DNA from: Euwallacea fornicatus
Taxonomy: Eukaryota; Arthropoda; Insecta; Coleoptera; Curculionidae
Length of the DNA stretch: 64,000 bases
Assembly: GCF_040115645.1 (NCBI RefSeq)
Contig: NW_027096022.1
Coordinates: 62,001-126,000, forward strand
Direction of reading: 5' to 3'
Positions 55,301 through 64,000 of the stretch are shown here, piece by piece. The notes below the pieces were generated by a model. It searched no databases. It was not told where the DNA came from and was given only the letters and a program-made list of their open reading frames with translations. Every line of letters begins with the position of its first letter. The stretch's first letter is position 1. The position numbers and the translations under genes were made by a program.

Positions 55301-57696
55301 TGTCTTAAACATAGTGTCAAATTAATCACCGCGACGAGATCTTTAAGATGACAAAACACATCATGATTGCATCTTGTTGAATTTCAGAGAAAAATAGTAC
55401 TTTATGTGCTCAAACACTCAAAATGTGTGATTGTTCTAAATTTGAAGTTCGATAACTTCGACAAATGACGACCAAATGTCTTAAACATAGTGTCAAATTA
55501 ATCACCGTGACGAGATCTTTAAGATGACAAAACACATCATGATTGCATCTTGTTGAATTTCAGAGAAAAATAGTACTTTATGTGCTCAAACACTCAAAAT
55601 GTGTGATTGTTCTAAATTTGAAGTTCGATAACTTCGACAAATGACGACCAAATGTCTTAAACATAGTGTCAAATTAATCACCGCGACGAGATCTTTAAGA
55701 TGACAAAACACATCATGATTGCATCTTGTTGAATTTCAGAGAAAAATAGTACTTTATGTGCTCAAACACTCAAAATGTGTGATTGTTCTAAATTTGAAGT
55801 TCGATAACTTCGACAAATGACGACCAAATGTCTTAAACATAGTGTCAAATTAATCACCGCGACGAGATCTTTAAGATGACAAAACACATCATGATTGCAT
55901 CTTGTTGAATTTCAGAGAAAAATAGAACTTTATCTGCTCAAAAACACAACTTTTGTGACTTTTCAAATTTTGAATCTCGATAACTTCGACAAATGACGAC
56001 CAAATGTCTTAAACATATTGTCAAATTAATCCCCGCGACGAGATCTTTAAGATGACAAAACACATCATGATAGCATCTTGTTGAATTTCAGAGAAAAATA
56101 GTACTTTATGTGCTCAAACACTCAAAATGTGTGATTGTTCTAAATTTGAAGTTCGATAACTTCGACAAATGACGACCAAATGTCTTAAACATAGTGTCAA
56201 ATTAATCACCGTGACGAGATCTTTAAGATGACAAAACACATCATGATTGCATCTTGTTGAATTTCAGAGAAAAATAGTACTTTATGTGCTCAAACACTCA
56301 AAATGTGTGATTGTTCTAAATTTGAAGTTCGATAACTTCGACAAATGACGACCAAATGTCTTAAACATAGTGTCAAATTAATCACCGCGACGAGATCTTT
56401 AAGATGACAAAACACATCATGATTGCATCTTGTTGAATTTCAGAGAAAAATAGTACTTTATGTGCTCAAACACTCAAAATGTGTGATTGTTCTAAATTTG
56501 AAGTTCGATAACTTCGACAAATGACGACCAAATGTCTTAAACATAGTGTCAAATTAATCACCGTGACGAGATCTTTAAGATGACAAAACACATCATGATT
56601 GCATCTTGTTGAATTTCAGAGAAAAATAGTACTTTATGTGCTCAAACACTCAAAATGTGTGATTGTTCTAAATTTGAAGTTCGATAACTTCGACAAATGA
56701 CGACCAAATGTCTTAAACATAGTGTCAAATTAATCACCGCGACGAGATCTTTAAGATGACAAAACACATCATGATTGCATCTTTTTGAATTTCAGAGAAA
56801 AATAGAACTTTATCTGCTCAAACACACAACTTTTGTGACTTTTCAAATTTTGAATCTCGATAACTACGACAAATGACGACCAAATGTCTTAAACAGAGTG
56901 TCAAATTAATCAGCTCGACAAGATCTTTAAGATGACAAAACACATCATGATTGCATCTTGTTGAATTTCAGAGAAAAATAGAACTTTATCTGCTCAAACA
57001 CACAACTTTTGTGACTTTTCAAATTTTGAATCTCGATAACTTCGACAAATGACGACCAAATGTCTTAAACATAGTGTCAAATTAATCAGCTCGACAAGAT
57101 CTTTAAGATGACAAAACACATCATGATTGCATCTTGTTGAATTTCAGAGAAAAATAGTACTTTATGTGCTCAAACACTCAAAATGTGTGATTGTTCTAAA
57201 TTTGAAGTTCGATAACTTCGACAAATGACGACCAAATGTCTTAAACATAGTGTCAAATTAATCACCGCGACGAGATCTTTAAGATGACAAAACACATCAT
57301 GATTGCATCTTGTTGAATTTCAGAGAAAAATAGTACTTTATGTGCTCAAACACTCAAAATGTGTGATTGTTCTAAATTTGAAGTTCGATAACTTCGACAA
57401 ATGACGACCAAATGTCTTAAACATAGTGTCAAATTAATCACCGCGACGAGATCTTTAAGATGACAAAACACATCATGATTGCATCTTGTTGAATTTCAGA
57501 GAAAAATAGTACTTTATGTGCTCAAACACTCAAAATGTGTGATTGTTCTAAATTTGAAGTTCGATAACTTCGACAAATGACGACCAAATGTCTTAAACAT
57601 AGTGTCAAATTAATCACCGCGACGAGATCTTTAAGATGACAAAACACATCATGATTGCATCTTGTTGAATTTCAGAGAAAAATAGAACTTTATCTG

Positions 57697-58752
57697 CTCA
57701 AAAACACAACTTTTGTGACTTTTCAAATTTTGAATCTCGATAACTTCGACAAATGACGACCAAATGTCTTAAACATAGTGTCAAATTAATCACCGCGACG
57801 AGATCTTTAAGATGACAAAACACATCATGATTGCATCTTGTTGAATTTCAGAGAAAAATAGTACTTTATGTGCTCAAACACTCAAAATGTGTGATTGTTC
57901 TAAATTTGAAGTTCGATAACTTCGACAAATGACGACCAAATGTCTTAAACATAGTGTCAAATTAATCACCGTGACGAGGTCTTTAAGATGACAAAACACA
58001 TCATGATTGCATCTTGTTGAATTTCCAAGAAAAATAGGACTTTATGTGCTCAAACACTCAAAATGTGTGATTGTTCTAAATTTGAAGTTCGATAACTTCG
58101 ACAAATGACGACCAAATGTCTTAAACATAGTGTCAAATTAATCACCGTGACGAGGTCTTTAAGATGACAAAACACATCATGATTGCATCTTGTTGAATTT
58201 CAGAGAAAAATAGTACTTTATGTGCTCAAACACTCAAAATGTGTGATTGTTCTAAATTTGAAGTTCGATAACTTCGACAAATGACGACCAAATGTCTTAA
58301 ACATAGTGTCAAATTAATCACCGCGACGAGATCTTTAAGATGACAAAACACATCATGATTGCATCTTGTTGAATTTCAGAGAAAAATAGTACTTTATGTG
58401 CTCAAACACTCAAAATGTGTGATTGTTCTAAATTTGAAGTTCGATAACTTCGACAAATGACGACCAAATGTCTTAAACATAGTGTCAAATTAATCACCGC
58501 GACGAGATCTTTAAGATGACAAAACACATCATGATTGCATCTTGTTGAATTTCAGAGAAAAATAGTACTTTATGTGCTCAAACACTCAAAATGTGTGATT
58601 GTTCTAAATTTGAAGTTCGATAACTTCGACAAATGACGACCAAATGTCTTAAACATAGTGTCAAATTAATCACCGCGACGAGATCTTTAAGATGACAAAA
58701 CACATCATGATTGCATCTTGTTGAATTTCAGAGAAAAATAGAACTTTATCTG
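57697..58752 (+). repeat. 1056-bp module (6 monomers), first copy
   Basis: The module is bounded by the rare CTCAAAAACAC (for CTCAAACACAC) at 57697 and 58753, exactly six periods. It contains a K block, a J/ACCGCG monomer, then a pair with CACCGTGACGAGGTC (GAGGTC at 57976 and 58152), the first followed by CCAAG/GGACTT and the second by CAGAG/GTACTT, and then ACCGCG monomers. The GAGGTC change destroys the BglII site. Confidence 0.82.
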
Positions 58753-59735
58753 CTCAAAAACACAACTTTTGTGACTTTTCAAATTTTGAATCTCGATAAC
58801 TTCGACAAATGACGACCAAATGTCTTAAACATAGTGTCAAATTAATCACCGCGACGAGATCTTTAAGATGACAAAACACATCATGATTGCATCTTGTTGA
58901 ATTTCAGAGAAAAATAGTACTTTATGTGCTCAAACACTCAAAATGTGTGATTGTTCTAAATTTGAAGTTCGATAACTTCGACAAATGACGACCAAATGTC
59001 TTAAACATAGTGTCAAATTAATCACCGTGACGAGGTCTTTAAGATGACAAAACACATCATGATTGCATCTTGTTGAATTTCCAAGAAAAATAGGACTTTA
59101 TGTGCTCAAACACTCAAAATGTGTGATTGTTCTAAATTTGAAGTTCGATAACTTCGACAAATGACGACCAAATGTCTTAAACATAGTGTCAAATTAATCA
59201 CCGTGACGAGGTCTTTAAGATGACAAAACACATCATGATTGCATCTTGTTGAATTTCAGAGAAAAATAGTACTTTATGTGCTCAAACACTCAAAATGTGT
59301 GATTGTTCTAAATTTGAAGTTCGATAACTTCGACAAATGACGACCAAATGTCTTAAACATAGTGTCAAATTAATCACCGTGACGAGGTCTTTAAGATGAC
59401 AAAACACATCATGATTGCATCTTGTTGAATTTCCAAGAAAAATAGGACTTTATGTGCTCAAACACTCAAAATGTGTGATTGTTCTAAATTTGAAGTTCGA
59501 TAACTTCGACAAATGACGACCAAATGTCTTAAACATAGTGTCAAATTAATCACCGTGACGAGGTCTTTAAGATGACAAAACACATCATGATTGCATCTTG
59601 TTGAATTTCAGAGAAAAATAGTACTTTATGTGCTCAAACACTCAAAATGTGTGATTGTTCTAAATTTGAAGTTCGATAACTTCGACAAATGACGACCAAA
59701 TGTCTTAAACATAGTGTCAAATTAATCACCGTGAC
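58753..59735 (+). repeat. Second copy of the 1056-bp module with internal dimer duplication
   Basis: It begins as the preceding module (GAGGTC at 59032, 1056 bp after 57976), but the GAGGTC pair is present twice: GAGGTC at 59032, 59208, 59384 and 59560. CCAAG/GGACTT and CAGAG/GTACTT alternate, giving a 352-bp period. The order of events is readable: the six-monomer module was copied, then one dimer inside the copy was duplicated. One further GAGGTC monomer occurs at 63256. Confidence 0.82.
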
Positions 59736-61784
59736 GAGATCTTTAAGATGACAAAACACATCATAATTGCATCTTGTTGAATTTCCAAGAAAAATAGGAC
59801 TTTATGTGCTCAAACACTCAAAATGTGTGATTGTTCTAAATTTGAAGTTCGATAACTTCGACAAATGACGACCAAATGTCTTAAACATAGTGTCAAATTA
59901 ATCACCGCGACAAGATCTTTAAGATGACAAAACACATCATGATTGCATCTTGTTGAATTTCAGAGAAAAATAGAACTTTATCTGCTCAAACACACAACTT
60001 TTGTGACTTTTCAAATTTTGAATCTCGATAACTACGACAAATGACGACCAAATGTCTGAAACAGAGTGTCAAATTAATCAGCTCGACAAGATCTTTAAGA
60101 TGACAAAACACATCATGATTGCATCTTGTTGAATTTCAGAGAAAAATAGTACTTTATGTGCTCAAACACTCAAAATGTGTGATTGTTCTAAATTTGAAGT
60201 TCGATAACTTCGACAAATGACGACCAAATGTCTTAAACATAGTGTCAAATTAATCACCGCGACGAGATCTTTAAGATGACAAAACACATCATGATTGCAT
60301 CTTTTTGAATTTCAGAGAAAAATAGAACTTTATCTGCTCAAACACACAACTTTTGTGACTTTTCAAATTTTGAATCTCGATAACTACGACAAATGACGAC
60401 CAAATGTCTTAAACAGAGTGTCAAATTAATCAGCTCGACAAGATCTTTAAGATGACAAAACACATCATGATTGCATCTTGTTGAATTTCAGAGAAAAATA
60501 GAACTTTATCTGCTCAAACACACAACTTTTGTGACTTTTCAAATTTTGAATCTCGATAACTTCGACAAATGACGACCAAATGTCTTAAACATAGTGTCAA
60601 ATTAATCAGCTCGACAAGATCTTTAAGATGACAAAACACATCATGATTGCATCTTGTTGAATTTCAGAGAAAAATAGTACTTTATGTGCTCAAACACTCA
60701 AAATGTGTGATTGTTCTAAATTTGAAGTTCGATAACTTCGACAAATGACGACCAAATGTCTTAAACATAGTGTCAAATTAATCACCGCGACGAGATCTTT
60801 AAGATGACAAAACACATCATGATTGCATCTTTTTGAATTTCAGAGAAAAATAGAACTTTATGTGCTCAAACACTCAAAATGTGTGATTGTTCTAAATTTG
60901 AAGTTCGATAACTTCGACAAATGACGACCAAATGTCTTAAACATAGTGTCAAATTAATCACCGCGACGAGATCTTTAAGATGACAAAACACATCATGATT
61001 GCATCTTGTTGAATTTCAGAGAAAAATAGTACTTTATGTGCTCAAACACTCAAAATGTGTGATTGTTCTAAATTTGAAGTTCGATAACTTCGACAAATGA
61101 CGACCAAATGTCTTAAACATAGTGTCAAATTAATCACCGCGACGAGATCTTTAAGATGACAAAACACATCATGATTGCATCTTTTTGAATTTCAGAGAAA
61201 AATAGAACTTTATCTGCTCAAACACACAACTTTTGTGACTTTTCAAATTTTGAATCTCGATAACTACGACAAATGACGACCAAATGTCTTAAACAGAGTG
61301 TCAAATTAATCAGCTCGACAAGATCTTTAAGATGACAAAACACATCATGATTGCATCTTGTTGAATTTCAGAGAAAAATAGTACTTTATGTGCTCAAACA
61401 CTCAAAATGTGTGATTGTTCTAAATTTGAAGTTCGATAACTTCGACAAATGACGACCAAATGTCTTAAACATAGTGTCAAATTAATCACCGCGACGAGAT
61501 CTTTAAGATGACAAAACACATCATGATTGCATCTTGTTGAATTTCAGAGAAAAATAGTACTTTATGTGCTCAAACACTCAAAATGTGTGATTGTTCTAAA
61601 TTTGAAGTTCGATAACTTCGACAAATGACGACCAAATGTCTTAAACATAGTGTCAAATTAATCACCGCGACGAGATCTTTAAGATGACAAAACACATCAT
61701 GATTGCATCTTGTTGAATTTCAGAGAAAAATAGAACTTTATCTGCTCAAACACACAACTTTTGTGACTTTTCAAATTTTGAATC

Positions 61785-61960
61785 TCGATAACTACGACAA
61801 ATGACGACCAAATGTCTTAAACAGAGTGTCAAATTAATCAGCTCGACAAGATCTTTAAGATGACAAAACACATCATGATTGCATCTTGTTGAATTTCAGA
61901 GAAAAATAGAACTTTATCTGCTCAAACACACAACTTTTGTGACTTTTCAAATTTTGAATC
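61785..61960 (+). repeat. Representative K-family monomer (TACG type)
   Basis: This is a complete 176-bp monomer that differs from the J copy mainly in its last 30 bp. There CACTCAAAATGTGTG is replaced by CACACAACTTTTGTGAC and CTAAATTTGAAGT by CAAATTTTGAATC, with no change in length. The linked states are TACG, CAGAG, AGCTCGACAAG, CATGATTGC, CAGAG and GAACTTTATCTG. The K block contains two perfect dyads, CACAA-CTT-TTGTG and TTCAAA-T-TTTGAA. K monomers are clustered: they are common before 13 kb, confined mostly to short modules in 13.6-47 kb, and recur in short runs after 48 kb. Confidence 0.93.
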
Positions 61961-63720
61961 TCGATAACTACGACAAATGACGACCAAATGTCTGAAACAG
62001 AGTGTCAAATTAATCAGCTCGACAAGATCTTTAAGATGACAAAACACATCATGATTGCATCTTGTTGAATTTCAGAGAAAAATAGTACTTTATGTGCTCA
62101 AACACTCAAAATGTGTGATTGTTCTAAATTTGAAGTTCGATAACTTCGACAAATGACGACCAAATGTCTTAAACATAGTGTCAAATTAATCACCGTGACG
62201 AGATCTTTAAGATGACAAAACACATCATAATTGCATCTTGTTGAATTTCCAAGAAAAATAGGACTTTATGTGCTCAAACACTCAAAATGTGTGATTGTTC
62301 TAAATTTGAAGTTCGATAACTTCGACAAATGACGACCAAATGTCTTAAACATAGTGTCAAATTAATCACCGCGACGAGATCTTTAAGATGACAAAACACA
62401 TCATGATTGCATCTTGTTGAATTTCAGAGAAAAATAGTACTTTATGTGCTCAAACACTCAAAATGTGTGATTGTTCTAAATTTGAAGTTCGATAACTTCG
62501 ACAAATGACGACCAAATGTCTTAAACATAGTGTCAAATTAATCACCGCGACGAGATCTTTAAGATGACAAAACACATCATGATTGCATCTTGTTGAATTT
62601 CAGAGAAAAATAGTACTTTATGTGCTCAAACACTCAAAATGTGTGATTGTTCTAAATTTGAAGTTCGATAACTTCGACAAATGACGACCAAATGTCTTAA
62701 ACATAGTGTCAAATTAATCACCGCGACGAGATCTTTAAGATGACAAAACACATCATGATTGCATCTTGTTGAATTTCAGAGAAAAATAGAACTTTATCTG
62801 CTCAAAAACACAACTTTTGTGACTTTTCAAATTTTGAATCTCGATAACTTCGACAAATGACGACCAAATGTCTTAAACATAGTGTCAAATTAATCACCGC
62901 GACGAGATCTTTAAGATGACAAAACACATCATGATTGCATCTTGTTGAATTTCAGAGAAAAATAGTACTTTATGTGCTCAAACACTCAAAATGTGTGATT
63001 GTTCTAAATTTGAAGTTCGATAACTTCGACAAATGACGACCAAATGTCTTAAACATAGTGTCAAATTAATCACCGTGACGAGATCTTTAAGATGACAAAA
63101 CACATCATAATTGCATCTTGTTGAATTTCCAAGAAAAATAGGACTTTATGTGCTCAAACACTCAAAATGTGTGATTGTTCTAAATTTGAAGTTCGATAAC
63201 TTCGACAAATGACGACCAAATGTCTTAAACATAGTGTCAAATTAATCACCGTGACGAGGTCTTTAAGATGACAAAACACATCATGATTGCATCTTGTTGA
63301 ATTTCAGAGAAAAATAGTACTTTATGTGCTCAAACACTCAAAATGTGTGATTGTTCTAAATTTGAAGTTCGATAACTTCGACAAATGACGACCAAATGTC
63401 TTAAACATAGTGTCAAATTAATCACCGTGACGAGATCTTTAAGATGACAAAACACATCATAATTGCATCTTGTTGAATTTCCAAGAAAAATAGGACTTTA
63501 TGTGCTCAAACACTCAAAATGTGTGATTGTTCTAAATTTGAAGTTCGATAACTTCGACAAATGACGACCAAATGTCTTAAACATAGTGTCAAATTAATCA
63601 CCGCGACGAGATCTTTAAGATGACAAAACACATCATGATTGCATCTTTTTGAATTTCAGAGAAAAATAGAACTTTATGTGCTCAAACACTCAAAATGTGT
63701 GATTGTTCTAAATTTGAAGT

Positions 63721-63896
63721 TCGATAACTTCGACAAATGACGACCAAATGTCTTAAACATAGTGTCAAATTAATCACCGCGACGAGATCTTTAAGATGAC
63801 AAAACACATCATGATTGCATCTTGTTGAATTTCAGAGAAAAATAGTACTTTATGTGCTCAAACACTCAAAATGTGTGATTGTTCTAAATTTGAAGT
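63721..63896 (+). repeat. Representative J-family monomer (TTCG type)
   Basis: This is a complete 176-bp monomer, counted from TCGATAACTTCG. In order it holds a CpG-bearing third with TTCGAC, GACGACC and ACCGCGACGAG; an AGATCT (BglII) site inside the dyad ATCTT-T-AAGAT; ACAAAACACATCATGATTGC; TTGAATTTCAGAG; an A-tract with TAGTACTT; and the J block with CACTCAAAATGTGTG and CTAAATTTGAAGT. I count 30 C, 28 G and 6 CpG, so observed/expected CpG is about 1.26; all six CpGs fall in the first 73 bp. At the join to the next monomer the J block end and TTCG make the inverted repeat GAAGTT-CGAT-AACTTC. This type dominates 50-64 kb. Confidence 0.95.
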
Positions 63897-64000
63897 TCGA
63901 TAACTTCGACAAATGACGACCAAATGTCTTAAACATAGTGTCAAATTAATCACCGCGACGAGATCTTTAAGATGACAAAACACATCATGATTGCATCTTT
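63897..64000 (+). repeat. Right-edge partial monomer
   Basis: The last monomer starts at 63897 and is cut after GATTGCATCTTT, 104 bp in. It is J/TTCG type with CATAG, ACCGCG and CATGATTGC. The last bases do not decide whether it has the usual CTTGTTG or the CTTTTTG variant found near 5221, 10143, 54846, 56781, 60301, 60830, 61181 and 63646. The array continues past the window. Confidence 0.9.

Larger units (their letters stand above)
1..64000. repeat. 176-bp satellite DNA array, about 364 tandem monomers
   Basis: The whole window is one head-to-tail tandem repeat. The landmark TCGATAACT recurs at 21, 197, 373, 549 and 725 and, at the far end, 63721 and 63897. The total distance 21-63897 is 63876 bp, or 363 periods of 176 bp minus 12. 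The 12 bp are accounted for by six 2-bp deletions between 4049 and 12665. All copies face the same way, and there is no inversion, unique sequence or inserted element. G+C is about 33%. No gene is visible: stop codons recur in every frame of the monomer. Monomer length, homogeneity and HOR organisation are typical of centromeric or pericentromeric satellites; that location is inferred, since no CENH3 or cytogenetic data are available here. A subtelomeric or interstitial heterochromatic block remains possible. Confidence 0.98.
50289..64000 (+). repeat. Third domain: J/TTCG-dominated monomers in short HOR modules
   Basis: About 78 monomers. Most are J with TTCG, CATAG, ACCGCG or ACCGTG, CATGATTGC, CAGAG and GTACTT; short runs of K with TACG, CAGAG and CGACAAG are interspersed. 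No TTGATCAG or CCAAAAAAAATAGG monomer is present, and GATTAC, common before 48 kb, is absent. Markers repeat at several module sizes: CCACGAAAAATAGG at 50985 and 53801 (16 periods), CTCAAAAACAC at 55233, 55937, 57697, 58753 and 62801 (4, 10, 6 and 23 periods), and TCTGAAACAG at 60055 and 61991 (11 periods). No single unit size dominates. Confidence 0.83.

Noticed and set aside
63776..63790. AGATCT-centred dyad as a transcription factor site
   Set aside because: It recurs in nearly every monomer with no promoter context. It is better described as a property of the monomer and a BglII site.
1..64000. CRISPR array
   Set aside because: Repeats are contiguous 176-bp units with no unique spacers, and no cas genes are present. 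The scale and the HORs are those of eukaryotic satellite DNA.
1..64000. Tandem gene family, such as 5S rRNA or tRNA clusters
   Set aside because: I looked for a conserved RNA-like core, A/B box spacing or T-runs as terminators in the monomer and saw none. AT content and variant positions are spread without a transcribed-unit pattern.
1..64000. Named known satellite (Arabidopsis 178-bp, Brassica CentBr, soybean CentGm, alpha satellite)
   Set aside because: The length is similar to some of these, but the sequence as I recall them does not match. Naming the species would require a database search with the consensus.
1..64000. Telomeric or microsatellite tracts
   Set aside because: No run of TTTAGGG or TTAGGG type and no simple repeat longer than an A8 tract (the CCAAAAAAAATAGG variant) was seen.

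Overview
This window is a single uninterrupted block of eukaryotic satellite DNA. A 176-bp monomer is repeated head-to-tail on one strand from the first base to the last: the start of one monomer core at 21 and the last one at 63897 lie 363 periods apart, less 12 bp. I see no gene, RNA gene, transposon, CRISPR array or unique-sequence gap. The monomer is AT-rich (58 G+C in 176 bp, 33%, in the copy at 63721-63896), has no sustained reading frame, and carries a BglII site (AGATCT) in most copies. Size, homogenisation and absence of interruptions fit a centromeric or pericentromeric satellite. A plant is my first guess from general style (a 170-180 bp monomer near the nucleosome repeat length), but nothing in the window fixes the species and an animal is possible.

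Monomers come in two families that differ over about 30 bp. J has a block ending in CTAAATTTGAAGT. K has a block ending in CAAATTTTGAATC. Both blocks have the same length. Further two-state sites (TTCG/TACG, CATAG/CAGAG, ACCGCG/AGCTCG, CGAG/CAAG, CATAAT/CATGAT/CGTGAT, CCAAG/CAGAG, GTACTT/GGACTT/GAACTT) are linked into recurring monomer types, and strings of these types form higher-order repeats (HORs).

Layout. 1-402: array continuing in from the left. 403-3579: tandem pair of a 1584-bp 9-monomer HOR. 3583-13592: tandem pair of a 4922-bp 28-monomer HOR, K-rich and the only place with 2-bp deletions. 13593-15370: linker of the next class. 15371-46874: nine HOR units delimited by a rare TTGATCAG monomer, with lengths of 31, 17, 24, 17, 18, 15, 16, 17 and 24 monomers, all exact multiples of 176 bp. 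46875-50288: transition, including most copies of a rare monomer with CCAAC and TAGCAC. 50289-64000: a third domain, mostly J/TTCG monomers with CATGATTGC, in short modules with periods such as 352 and 1056 bp.

The parts do not form a pathway. The pattern records repeated unequal exchange or amplification at scales from one monomer to 28 monomers, always in register. Any function would be structural (nucleosome phasing, centromeric or heterochromatic chromatin), possibly aided by short dyad symmetries present in most monomers. All comparisons were made by eye from the text, so exact-identity statements should be confirmed by alignment.
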